Source of the DNA: Streptomyces sp. V4I2
GTDB lineage: Bacteria; Actinomycetota; Actinomycetes; Streptomycetales; Streptomycetaceae
Assembly (NCBI RefSeq): GCF_030817655.1
Contig: NZ_JAUSZM010000003.1
Span: 3,596,001 to 3,660,000, forward strand
Direction: 5' to 3'
DNA length: 64,000 nucleotides
Below are positions 7,416 to 15,168 of this stretch, piece by piece. A program made the translations under genes and the position numbers. Numbering within the stretch: the first letter of the stretch is position 1; each line of letters begins with the position of its first letter. The notes beneath the pieces were generated by a model, which was given only the letters and a program-made list of their open reading frames with translations, did no database searches and was not told where the DNA came from.

Positions 7416-8162
7416 ATGCTCACCGACTGGTCCTACGCCCTCCAGGACTGGCCCACCTACCTGAGCGCGGCCTGGCTGTCGCTGAGACTCTCGCTCGCCG
7501 CCTTCGCGCTGGCCTTCGCCCTCGGCCTGGGCGGCGCCCTGGCCCGCAGATCCCGGTACGCCGTGCTGCGCGCACCGGCCGCCGTGTACGTCGAGGTCAT
7601 CCGCAACACCCCCGTGCTGCTGCAGATGTTCGTCGCGTACTTCGCCCTGCCGTCCGCCGGTGTCCGGCTGAGCCCCGTCCAGGCGGGCGTCCTCGCGCTC
7701 GGCGTCAACGTGGGCGCGTATCTGACGGAGATCTTCCGGGCCGGCATCCAGGCCGTCCCGTCCGGCCAGCGCGAGGCGGCACGCGTCCTCGCCCTGAGCC
7801 CCGCCCGCGCCTTCGCGCACGTGGTGCTCCCGCAGGCACTGCGCAACGTCTACCCGGCGGTGGTGAACCAGCTCGTACAGATCATCCTGGGCTCGTCGCT
7901 GCTGTCCGCCATCTCGGTGCCCGAACTCACCGGCACGTCGATGGTCATCAACTCCCGCACCCTGCTGACCGTCCAGGTCTTCGGCATCGCCGCGGTGCTC
8001 TACCTCGTCCTCACCAACCTGGTGGTCCTCGCGGCCGGGCTGATCGGCCGAGTGGCGTTCAAACCGCCACTGGCCGTGGCCGCACGACCGCGCCCGCTGG
8101 ACGCCGTACGACGGCTGCTGCCCGCCCGCTCCGTCCCCAACGTCCGTAAGGAGGCGGCGTGA
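7416..8162 (+). CDS. polar-amino-acid-type ABC transporter permease
   Basis: 248 residues with about five membrane helices; ATG 7416 is preceded by GGAGGAG. It carries the family features VEVIRNTPVLLQMFV, YLTEIFRAGIQAVPSGQREAARVLALSP (EAA loop that contacts the ATPase) and VNQLVQIILGSSLLSAI. The C-terminal tail of about 35 residues is basic. It forms the membrane channel with the permease encoded next, the stop overlapping the next GTG. Confidence 0.9.
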   Translation: MLTDWSYALQDWPTYLSAAWLSLRLSLAAFALAFALGLGGALARRSRYAVLRAPAAVYVEVIRNTPVLLQMFVAYFALPSAGVRLSPVQAGVLALGVNVGAYLTEIFRAGIQAVPSGQREAARVLALSPARAFAHVVLPQALRNVYPAVVNQLVQIILGSSLLSAISVPELTGTSMVINSRTLLTVQVFGIAAVLYLVLTNLVVLAAGLIGRVAFKPPLAVAARPRPLDAVRRLLPARSVPNVRKEAA

Positions 8163-8812
8163 TGGACTGGTCGGTCATCTGGTCGAACCGTCAGCTGTTC
8201 ACCGACGGGTTGTGGGCCACGGTCCTGCTGTCCCTCGCGGCCATCGCCACCGGCACGCTCACCGGGCTCCTCGTCGCGGCCGTACGCACCAGCCGCATCC
8301 CCCTGGTGGCCCAGCTCGCCCGGGTCTATCTGGAGGTCTTCCGCGGCACCCCGCTGCTGATCCAGATGCTGTTCCTCTACTTCGGCGCGGCCTATCTGAA
8401 CCTCGCGGGCATCACCGTCTTCGGCGCGGCCCTGCTCGCGCTGACCCTGTACCAGGGCGCGTACATCGCGGAGATCTTCCGGGCCGGCATCGAGGCCGTG
8501 CCCCGGGGGCAGTGGGAGGCCGCGCGGGTCCTCGGTCTCAGCCGGACGCAGACCTTCACCACCGTGATCCTGCCGCAGACCCGGGCGATCGTGCTGCCGC
8601 CGCTGGTGGGCCAGTACCTCTCCCTGGTCAAGGACACCTCGATCGCCGTCGTCATCGGCTACGTCGAACTCGTGCGCCAGGGCCAGGCGGTCATCGACCG
8701 CGCGGGCGATCCGGCCACCACCTATCTCGCCGTGGCCGCCCTGTACTTCGTCATCTGCTACCCGCTGTCGCTCGTCGTGCGACGGATGGAACGAAAGGCT
8801 GTCATCGCATGA
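8162..8812 (+). CDS. polar-amino-acid-type ABC transporter permease
   Basis: 216 residues. I chose ATG 8162 over the overlapping GTG 8159 because the strong AAGGAGG at 8148-8154 is then 7 bases away. Five membrane helices; conserved VYLEVFRGTPLLIQMLFLY and an EAA loop (YIAEIFRAGIEAVPRGQWEAARVLGLS). It pairs with the upstream permease as a heterodimer, the usual arrangement in this importer class. The stop overlaps the ATPase start (ATGA). Confidence 0.9.
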   Translation: MDWSVIWSNRQLFTDGLWATVLLSLAAIATGTLTGLLVAAVRTSRIPLVAQLARVYLEVFRGTPLLIQMLFLYFGAAYLNLAGITVFGAALLALTLYQGAYIAEIFRAGIEAVPRGQWEAARVLGLSRTQTFTTVILPQTRAIVLPPLVGQYLSLVKDTSIAVVIGYVELVRQGQAVIDRAGDPATTYLAVAALYFVICYPLSLVVRRMERKAVIA

Positions 8813-9576
8813 CGACCACCGACACCACGACCGTGGAGAAGACGGTCGCCCGTATCTCCCTGTCCGGCGTGCACAAGCGGTTCGGCGCGCTGGAGGTCCT
8901 CAAGGGCGTCGACATCGACGTCGAGCCGGGCGAGGTCGTCGTCCTCATCGGCGCCAGCGGCTCCGGCAAGAGCACCCTGCTGCGGATCATGTGCGACCTG
9001 GAGCGGGCGGACGACGGTGACGTGTGGGTCAACGGCGTACCGCTGCACGACCGCAAGCGCGCCCCGGAGATCTTCGGCCAAGTGGGCATGGTCTTCCAGC
9101 AGTTCAACCTCTTCCCGCACAAGACCGCGCTCGGCAACGTCACCCTCGCCCTGCTCAAGGTCAGGAAGCTGTCGCGGGCCGAGGCCGAGGAGCGCGGACG
9201 CGCCGCACTGGCCCGGGTCGGGCTCGCCGAGAAGGCCGACTCCTACCCGGCGCAGCTCTCCGGCGGCCAGCAGCAGCGGGTCGCCATCGCCCGCGCCCTC
9301 GCCATGGACCCGGCGATCATGTTCTTCGACGAGCCGACCTCCGCGCTCGACCCGGAGCTGGTCGGCGAGGTCACCGGCGTCATGCGCTCGCTCGCCGAGG
9401 ACGGCATGACCATGGTCGTGGTCACCCACGAGATGCGCTTCGCGAAGGACACCGCGGACCGGGTCGTGTTCATGGACGGCGGGGTCGTCCTCGAACAGGG
9501 CCCGCCGGCGCAGGTCTTCGGCAACCCGGCGGAACTCCGCACGCAGCAGTTCCTGCACCGGGTCCTGGACACGTGA
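8809..9576 (+). CDS. polar-amino-acid-type ABC transporter ATP-binding protein
   Basis: 255 residues. Walker A GASGSGKST (48-56), signature LSGGQ (150-154), Walker B IMFFDEPTSALDP (Asp174, Glu175), Q-loop VFQQFNLFPHKTAL and H-loop VVTHEM are all intact, so this is an active ATPase of the GlnQ/HisP group. It powers uptake through the two permeases. Start ATG overlaps the permease stop; the stop overlaps the GTG of the kinase gene, so import and phosphorylation are coupled in one transcript. Confidence 0.93.
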   Translation: MTTTDTTTVEKTVARISLSGVHKRFGALEVLKGVDIDVEPGEVVVLIGASGSGKSTLLRIMCDLERADDGDVWVNGVPLHDRKRAPEIFGQVGMVFQQFNLFPHKTALGNVTLALLKVRKLSRAEAEERGRAALARVGLAEKADSYPAQLSGGQQQRVAIARALAMDPAIMFFDEPTSALDPELVGEVTGVMRSLAEDGMTMVVVTHEMRFAKDTADRVVFMDGGVVLEQGPPAQVFGNPAELRTQQFLHRVLDT

Positions 9577-10478
9577 GCGGCACCGGCCCGGACGTCGTGT
9601 GCCTCGGCGAGACCATGGCCGTGCTCAGCCCGCCGGACGCCGGGCCGCTCGCCCGTCAGCGCACCCTCGCGCTGACCGTGGGCGGCGCGGAGTCCAACGT
9701 GGCCTGCTCGCTGGCCGCCCTCGGGCACCGCGTCGCCTGGATGGGCCGCGTCGGCGCCGACCCGCTCGGCCGCCGCGTGCTGGACGACCTCACGGCCCGC
9801 GGCGTCGACGTCCTGGCCGTGGAGACCGACCCCGAGCGCCCCACCGGCGTGTACTTCAAGGACCCGGCCCCGGACGTGACCCGCACCTACTACTACCGCC
9901 GCGGCTCGGCGGCGTCGGGCATGAGCCCCTCCCTGGCCCGACTCCCCCTGCTCCGCGAGGCCCGGCTGCTGCACCTGTCCGGCATCACGCCGGCCCTGTC
10001 GGACAGCTGCGCCGCCCTGATGGACGTACTGATCACGGGAAGGACCGCCCCGGGCCCGCTCATCTCCTTCGACGTCAACCACCGCCCCGCCCTGTGGCGG
10101 CACCGGCCCGCCGACGCGGCGCGGGTGCTGCTCCGGCTGGCCCGCGGCGCCGACGTCGTCTTCGTCGGCCGGGACGAGGCCGAGACCCTGTGGGGCACCG
10201 GCAAGGCGGCGGACGTACGGGACCTGCTCCGGCCCGCCCGCGTCGTCGTGGTCAAGGACGCCGGGCACGGAGCGACGGCGTACACCGAGGACGGCGAGGA
10301 GACCTTCGTCCCCACGCCCCCGTCCCGGGTCGTCGAACGGGTCGGCGCCGGCGACGCCTTCGCCGCGGGCTACCTGTCGGCGGCGCTGCTGGAAGGCCGC
10401 GGCCCCGAGGAGGGACTGCGCCGCGGGCACGAGCTGGCCGCGGCGGCACTGGCCACGAGGGACGACGTCCCGGCCTGA
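9573..10478 (+). CDS. PfkB-family sugar kinase (2-dehydro-3-deoxygluconokinase type)
   Basis: 301 residues from GTG 9573 (GTGA overlap). PfkB signature 1 is VGGAESNVACSLAALGHRVAW and signature 2 contains GAGDAFAAGY, with catalytic Asp261. VCLGETMAVLSPPDAGPL and the FDVNHRPALW segment are typical of KDG kinases, which phosphorylate 2-keto-3-deoxygluconate. With an importer and IclR regulator this implies catabolism of a sugar acid; no dehydratase, ammonia-lyase or aldolase is present in the window. A ribokinase-like substrate cannot be excluded. Confidence 0.82.
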   Translation: MSGTGPDVVCLGETMAVLSPPDAGPLARQRTLALTVGGAESNVACSLAALGHRVAWMGRVGADPLGRRVLDDLTARGVDVLAVETDPERPTGVYFKDPAPDVTRTYYYRRGSAASGMSPSLARLPLLREARLLHLSGITPALSDSCAALMDVLITGRTAPGPLISFDVNHRPALWRHRPADAARVLLRLARGADVVFVGRDEAETLWGTGKAADVRDLLRPARVVVVKDAGHGATAYTEDGEETFVPTPPSRVVERVGAGDAFAAGYLSAALLEGRGPEEGLRRGHELAAAALATRDDVPA

Positions 10479-11369
10479 TCAGCGAGCCGCCGCCAGGATC
10501 GCCGCCACGACGGCGGGCACCGACTCCGGGTGCAGGAACAGGAACAGATTCGGCTCCACCAGCTCCAGCTCCATCACCCGCGGCTCGCCGTCCTCCCCGT
10601 CTTCCCCGTCCACCAGGTCGACCCGGGCGTACAGCACCTCGTGCTCGTCCGGTACGACGGCCAGGGCGCGCTCGGCGACGGACAGTTCGGCCGGGGTCGG
10701 CGTCCAGGGCTCCAGGCCGGGATGCGCGACCTTGGCGGCGTCGAAGGCCGTACCGGGGGCGAGAACGGCCCGCTTGCGGCTGGCGTGCAGCAGCCGCCCG
10801 CCGAAGAACTGCAACGCCCGCTCACCACCGGCGTCTATGCCCTTCATGTACGGCTGCACCATCGCGGTGAGCCCCTCCTCGTGCATGCGCGCGAGGTGTC
10901 GTACGGCCGTCTCGTGCTGCTCGGGCGTGTAGCGCGCGGCATAACGGGCCCCGGCGCCGGAGGTGGGCTTGACGACGTACTCGTGGTCGTCGGGGAGGTC
11001 GGCGGCGTCACCCGGCGCGAGGTACCGGGTGGGGACGACGGGCACCCCGGCCGCCGCCAGATCCCCGAGGTACCGCTTGTCGGTGTTCCACCGCACCACG
11101 TCCGCCGGATTCGCCAGCCGCGTGACCTTGGCGCAGCGCTCCGCCCACGCCACGAACTCGGCTGCCCGCCAGCTGTAGTCCCAGGTGGACCGGATGACGG
11201 CGAGGTCGTAGGCGCCCCAGTCGACACCGGCGTCGTCCCAGAACACGACGTCCGCCTCGGCCCCGGCCGCGCGCAGCGCGTCCCGCAGCACGGGCAGGTC
11301 GTCGTCCCTGCTGGGCTCCGGCCGGGGATCGTAGGTGACGAGGGCGACTCGGGGCACGGCGGGCTCCAT
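10479..11369 (-). CDS. ATP-grasp domain protein
   Basis: 296 residues; the start is the ATG at 11369. VALVTYDPRPEP opens a pre-ATP-grasp domain. EYVVKPTSGAGARYAARY is the ATP-grasp nucleotide loop, and RVMELELVEPNLFLFLHPES carries the metal-binding Glu/Asn residues. It resembles the RimK/glutathione-synthetase-like proteins common in Streptomyces that ligate an amine to a carboxylate; the substrates are unknown. It converges on the kinase gene with the two stops directly abutting and is divergent from the MerR-PP2C gene. Confidence 0.82.
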   Translation of the reverse strand: MEPAVPRVALVTYDPRPEPSRDDDLPVLRDALRAAGAEADVVFWDDAGVDWGAYDLAVIRSTWDYSWRAAEFVAWAERCAKVTRLANPADVVRWNTDKRYLGDLAAAGVPVVPTRYLAPGDAADLPDDHEYVVKPTSGAGARYAARYTPEQHETAVRHLARMHEEGLTAMVQPYMKGIDAGGERALQFFGGRLLHASRKRAVLAPGTAFDAAKVAHPGLEPWTPTPAELSVAERALAVVPDEHEVLYARVDLVDGEDGEDGEPRVMELELVEPNLFLFLHPESVPAVVAAILAAAR

Positions 11370-11442
11370 TCTCGTACTGCTCGACTCTCGTACGGCTCGA
11401 CCAGGCAGGCTAACCGCCGCCCACGCAACCGCGGCAACCCGT

Positions 11443-11473
11443 TTGACCTTCCCCTTCGGTGAAGCCGCAGCAT
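11443..11473 (+). promoter_or_regulatory. MerR-type promoter with 19-base spacer and operator
   Basis: -35 TTGACC (11443-11448) and -10-like CAGCAT (11468-11473) are 19 bases apart, the over-long spacing typical of MerR-activated promoters. The inverted repeat CTTCCCC-TTC-GGTGAAG (11448-11464, one mismatch) lies in the spacer. It probably mediates autoregulation of the gene that follows. Confidence 0.55.
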
Positions 11474-11507
11474 CGGTGGCGAGGAACGAAGGAATCCGGG
11501 GGTGCCC

Positions 11508-12587
11508 ATGGACGACGGCCTGCTGACGATCGGCACGTTCGCGAAGGCCTCCCGGCTGTCGCCCAAGGCGCTGCGGCTGTACGACGAGCTGGAGCTGCTG
11601 CGTCCGGCGCGGGTCGACCCCGACACGGGTTACCGGTACTACGCGGTCGACCAGCTGGAGCAGGCGCGGCTGGTGGCGTGGCTGCGGCGGCTCGGGATGC
11701 CGCTGGCCCGGATCCGTGAGGTGTGCGATACGTACGCCCTCGACTCCGAGGCCGCCGCCGGGGAGATCCGTGCCTACTGGGCGCGGGTCGAGGCGGAGAC
11801 GGCCGTGCGGCGGGATCTCGCCGCGTTCCTCGTGGACCAACTGACAGTGGAACCGAGGAAGGACACCACCATGCTGGAACTGCGCTACTTCGCCCACTCG
11901 GACCGGGGGCGGGTCCGCCCCGAGAACCAGGACACGGCGTACGCCGGCACCCGGCTGCTCGCGGTCGCGGACGGCTTCGGCCCGGCGGGCGCGCCCGCGA
12001 GCAGCGCCGCCGTGGAGGCGCTGCGGTTCCTGGACACGGAGGAGGTGCCGGCGGGCAACGTCCTCAACCTCCTGGAGGACGCGGTACGCAGCGCCACGGA
12101 GGCGGTCCAGGACGTCACCCGGGGCGCGGAGGACATGGGCACCACACTGACCGCCCTGCTGTGGACGGGCTCCCGCCTCGCCCTGGTCCACATCGGCGAC
12201 TCGCGCGCGTATCTGCTGCGCGACGGCGGCCTGTTCCGCATCACCGACGACCACACGATGGTCCAGTCGCTGATCGACGAGGGGCGCCTCACGCCCGAGG
12301 AGGCCACCGCCCACCCCCAACGCTCCCTGCTCCTCAAGGCCCTGCCCTCCGCCGCCCCCGCGACCCCGGACCTCCGCCTGCACGACGCCCGCCCCGGCGA
12401 CCGCTACCTCCTGTGCTCCGACGGCCTGTCCACCGTCGTCCCCGACGACCGCATCCGCACCCTCCTCGGCGCCGCCCCGGCCCCGGACGAGGCCGTACGC
12501 ACCCTGGTCGCCGAGGCGAACACGGCCGGCGGGCCGGACAACGTGAGCTGTGTGGTGGCGGACGTGGTGGAGACGGCGACGGCCTGA
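11508..12587 (+). CDS. MerR-family DNA-binding domain fused to a PP2C-type Ser/Thr phosphatase
   Basis: 359 residues from ATG 11508 (an alternative GTG lies at 11502). Residues about 5-75 are a MerR winged helix (LLTIGTFAKASRLSPKALRLYDELELL, DTGYRYYAVDQLEQARLV) and about 80-115 the dimerising helix. Residues about 125-355 are a complete PP2C domain: RGRVRPENQDTAY, VADGFG, GTTLTAL, HIGDSRAYLLRDG, LCSDGLS and GGPDNVSCVV supply the metal-binding Asp residues. The phosphatase replaces the small-molecule sensor of ordinary MerR proteins. It may dephosphorylate Ser/Thr-kinase substrates while controlling transcription from a MerR-type promoter in front of it. Confidence 0.88.
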   Translation: MDDGLLTIGTFAKASRLSPKALRLYDELELLRPARVDPDTGYRYYAVDQLEQARLVAWLRRLGMPLARIREVCDTYALDSEAAAGEIRAYWARVEAETAVRRDLAAFLVDQLTVEPRKDTTMLELRYFAHSDRGRVRPENQDTAYAGTRLLAVADGFGPAGAPASSAAVEALRFLDTEEVPAGNVLNLLEDAVRSATEAVQDVTRGAEDMGTTLTALLWTGSRLALVHIGDSRAYLLRDGGLFRITDDHTMVQSLIDEGRLTPEEATAHPQRSLLLKALPSAAPATPDLRLHDARPGDRYLLCSDGLSTVVPDDRIRTLLGAAPAPDEAVRTLVAEANTAGGPDNVSCVVADVVETATA

Positions 12588-12591
12588 AGGG

Positions 12592-12621
12592 TTGCTCCGT
12601 TATTCCGGAATAACGTAACGT
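12592..12621 (+). promoter_or_regulatory. promoter whose spacer is an 18-base palindrome
   Basis: -35 TTGCTC (12592-12597) and -10 TAACGT (12616-12621) are 18 bases apart, and the spacer 12598-12615 is the perfect palindrome CGTTATTCCGGAATAACG. The ATG at 12628 is 6 bases past the -10, so the transcript is probably leaderless. A dimeric repressor bound here would cover the promoter completely. Confidence 0.6.
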
Positions 12622-12627
12622 CGGAAC

Positions 12628-13143
12628 ATGGCCGATGACTCCTTGCAGGAGCGAGTCGCCGCGCTCGAAGAACGGGTGGCGCGGCTGGAGTCGAGACCGC
12701 GGGCGCCGCAGAGCGAGGTGTTCTGGGCGCTCGAGGGGCTGCGCGAGCGGCTCACCGGGGACGGTGAGGTCCTCTTCACCGGCGTCGTGGACCTGCCCAC
12801 AGGCGAGCACTACGCATGGCAGCAGAGTGCGGCGACGGCGGGACTGCTCGAAGCGGACTGGGCGGACCACGCCGCGCCGTACGCCGCCCTGGGGCACCCG
12901 GTGCGGCTCACCCTGCTGCGCGCGGTGCTCCGTGGCACCCGCTCCGCGGCCGAGTTGCAGGAGACGGCCGGGCTGAACACCACCGGGCAGCTCTACCACC
13001 ACCTCAAGCAGCTCACCGCCACCGGCTGGCTCCAGGCCGAGGGGCGTGGCCACTACCAGGTGCCCGCGGGCAAAGTGGTCCCGCTGCTCGTGCTGTTGTC
13101 CGCGGTGGTGCCGGCACCGAACCCGACGACGACGCAGGAGTAG
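12628..13143 (+). CDS. ArsR-like winged-helix regulator with N-terminal coiled coil
   Basis: 171 residues. Residues 5-25 form a heptad-like coil (LQERVAALEERVARLES). Residues about 85-150 are a winged helix of the ArsR/HTH_20 type (AALGHPVRLTLLRAVLRGTRSAAELQET, LNTTGQLYHHLKQLTATGWL). No metal-binding Cys/His cluster is visible, so the signal is unlikely to be a metal. The palindrome in its own promoter suggests negative autoregulation. It lies 3 bases ahead of a serine-hydrolase gene and probably controls it as well. Confidence 0.8.
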   Translation: MADDSLQERVAALEERVARLESRPRAPQSEVFWALEGLRERLTGDGEVLFTGVVDLPTGEHYAWQQSAATAGLLEADWADHAAPYAALGHPVRLTLLRAVLRGTRSAAELQETAGLNTTGQLYHHLKQLTATGWLQAEGRGHYQVPAGKVVPLLVLLSAVVPAPNPTTTQE

Positions 13144-13146
13144 TTC

Positions 13147-14229
13147 ATGAACCGACGGAGTTTCCTGGGCGCGGCGACGGCCGCGGCCGGGATATCGCAG
13201 TTACCCGGACACGCCACGGCGGCCGGGAACGACCTGGCCGCTCGGGTGCGGCCCTACCTGGACCGTGCGCTGGCCGCCGGCAGCCCGAGCGTCGCCTGCG
13301 GAGTCATCCGCGGCGCACACCAACACGTGGCGGGCGCGTCCCAGGTCGGCAGGGCCCCGGACGGCAGGACGGTCTTCCAGCTCGGCTCGATCGGCAAGAC
13401 ACTCACCGCCACGGCTCTCGCGCGCGCCGTGAGCGGGGGGAGGGTCCGCCTCGACACACCACTGGCCCTGCCCCCGGGCTTCCCGGTCCCCCGCAAGGGC
13501 CCTCGGCGGATCACCCTGGCCGACCTGGCGACCCATACCTCCGGCCTGCCCTCCCTGCCGCCCAACCTCCTCGCGGAGGCGGACCCGTACGACCCCTACG
13601 CGCACTACACACTGGACGACCTGGCCGCCGGCCTGGCCGAGACGTCCCTGAACACCGAGCCGGGCAGCACCTACCTCTACGCGAACCTCGGGTTCGGCCT
13701 GCTCGCCCAGGCGCTGGCCTTCGACGACGTGGACGCGATGCTGTGGCGCGACGTGGCGGCCCCGCTGCGCCTGCGCGACACGACGACGACCCTGCGACCG
13801 GACATGGCCCCGCGCAAGGCCACCGGCCATCTCGCCGGAGACGCCGTCCCCGACTGGCACGACCACGTCCTCACCGGCGCGGGCACGTCCGTGTACAGCA
13901 CCGCCGACGACATGCTCCGCTTCCTCGGCGCACACCTACGCCCGGACCGCTCACCGTTTCGCGACGCGATCGAGCTGACCCAGCGCCCCCGCTTCACCGT
14001 CGACCGGACCCTGCGCGTCGGCCTCGGCTGGCACCTCAGCACGCTCCCCGACGGCCGCACCATGACCTGGCACAACGGCGGCACCGGCGGATTCAGCACC
14101 TGCGCGGCGTTCGACAGACGGAGCGGGACGGCGGTGGTGATGCTGGTGAACACGTTCAGCCAGGAGTCCACCGACAGCCTCCGCCCGGTGGACGAACTGA
14201 CCTTCGGGCTACTGGAAGCGTTGACCTGA
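13147..14229 (+). CDS. Tat-exported serine hydrolase of the beta-lactamase / D-Ala-D-Ala peptidase family
   Basis: 360 residues. The twin-arginine leader NRRSFLGAATAAAG predicts export. Class-C-like active-site motifs are Ser81-IG-Lys84 (SxxK), Tyr178-A-Asn180 (YxN) and His309-NGG (the HxG position of the KTG box). Relatives are D,D-peptidases, esterases and beta-lactamases acting on cell-wall peptides or esters; which applies cannot be decided here. Leu19 in the leader is a TTA codon, so expression probably needs the bldA tRNA. Three bases separate it from the ArsR-like gene, indicating co-transcription. Confidence 0.85.
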   Translation: MNRRSFLGAATAAAGISQLPGHATAAGNDLAARVRPYLDRALAAGSPSVACGVIRGAHQHVAGASQVGRAPDGRTVFQLGSIGKTLTATALARAVSGGRVRLDTPLALPPGFPVPRKGPRRITLADLATHTSGLPSLPPNLLAEADPYDPYAHYTLDDLAAGLAETSLNTEPGSTYLYANLGFGLLAQALAFDDVDAMLWRDVAAPLRLRDTTTTLRPDMAPRKATGHLAGDAVPDWHDHVLTGAGTSVYSTADDMLRFLGAHLRPDRSPFRDAIELTQRPRFTVDRTLRVGLGWHLSTLPDGRTMTWHNGGTGGFSTCAAFDRRSGTAVVMLVNTFSQESTDSLRPVDELTFGLLEALT

Positions 14230-14241
14230 CCGCCCCAGGCC

Positions 14242-14961
14242 CTACCGCTCCTCGTCCGGCTCCCAGTCGAGCAGGCGGACCTTCGCGACCGTACGCACAT
14301 GGCGGCGCATCGCGGCGGCCGCCTGCTTCGGCTGTCCGGCGGCGATGGCGTCGAGGATCGCCTGATGCTGGGTCAGGGAGCGGTGCGGGCGGTGCGGTTG
14401 GCGCAGGGACTCGGTGCGGCTCTCGGCGATCTGGTCGGCGATGGAGCGCATGAACTCGGCGAGGAGGCTGCTGTGGGCGGCCGCGGTGACCGCCGCGTGG
14501 AAGAGCCGGTCACCCTCGATGCCGTGACCGCCCGCCTCGATCTCCTGGGCCATGTGGGCGAGTGCCGCCCGCATCGCCGCGAGGTCGTCCTCCGTGCCGC
14601 GCTCGGCGGCCAGTTCGGCGAGCTTCGTCTCCAGGGCCTCGCGGGCGTCCAGGACGTCCGGGAGGCGCCTTCGGCGCTCGACCATCCTCTCGACGGGTTC
14701 GACGTCCAGGCTGTCGCGGACCAGGTACGTCCCGCCGCCGTGCCGTGCCTCCACCAGGCCCTGGACCTCCAGGACCACGATCGCCTGCTTGACCGAGGCC
14801 CGGCTGACACCCAGCCGCTGGGCCAGGTCACGCTCGGGCGGGAGGCGGTCGCCGGCCTTGAGGCCGCCCTCGGCGACGTACTGGCGCAGCCGGTCGAGCA
14901 CCTGCTCGTACAGGCGCTGTTTCGTCATGGGGCGCAAGGCGTCCGTCACGTGCTCGGTCAT
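14242..14961 (-). CDS. GntR/FadR-family regulator of the malonate operon
   Basis: 239 residues. The GntR winged helix is at residues about 13-80 (LKAGDRLPPERDLAQRLGVSRASVKQAI, GGGTYLV), followed by an all-helical FCD effector domain with the metal-site residues typical of carboxylate sensors (RLFHAAVTAAAHSSLL, TQHQAILDAI). It is divergent from matC and matB, with two copies of an AGTGGCT-n-AGCCACT operator between them. The likely effector is malonate or a related dicarboxylate (inference from context). Confidence 0.88.
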   Translation of the reverse strand: MTEHVTDALRPMTKQRLYEQVLDRLRQYVAEGGLKAGDRLPPERDLAQRLGVSRASVKQAIVVLEVQGLVEARHGGGTYLVRDSLDVEPVERMVERRRRLPDVLDAREALETKLAELAAERGTEDDLAAMRAALAHMAQEIEAGGHGIEGDRLFHAAVTAAAHSSLLAEFMRSIADQIAESRTESLRQPHRPHRSLTQHQAILDAIAAGQPKQAAAAMRRHVRTVAKVRLLDWEPDEER

Positions 14962-15009
14962 GGACTCCCCCTCTCGTCGGGAGCGTAACACCGGGCCTTT
15001 GGGTGGCCG

Positions 15010-15024
15010 AGTGGCTGAGCCAAT
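15010..15024. promoter_or_regulatory. GntR operator copy 1
   Basis: AGTGGCTGAGCCAAT: the left arm AGTGGCT and right arm AGCCA match the fully palindromic copy at 15086-15100. It lies about 50 bases upstream of the regulator start, suggesting autoregulation. Confidence 0.6.
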
Positions 15025-15085
15025 TTCTGCGCGACCCCTTGACGAGGCTCCGCCGCGCGCCCACGCTAACCAGCCAACCGACCTA

Positions 15086-15100
15086 AGTGGCTCAGCCACT
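15086..15100. promoter_or_regulatory. GntR operator copy 2
   Basis: AGTGGCT-C-AGCCACT is a perfect 15-base palindrome with one central base, 69 bases upstream of the matC start. Centre-to-centre distance from copy 1 is 76 bases, about seven helical turns, compatible with looping between bound dimers. Confidence 0.7.
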
Positions 15101-15168
15101 CGACCACTCGCTCGCCCTCCCCCGAAGTACCCACGCAACCGCTCCGGGACCCAAAGACGGGAGCCCGT

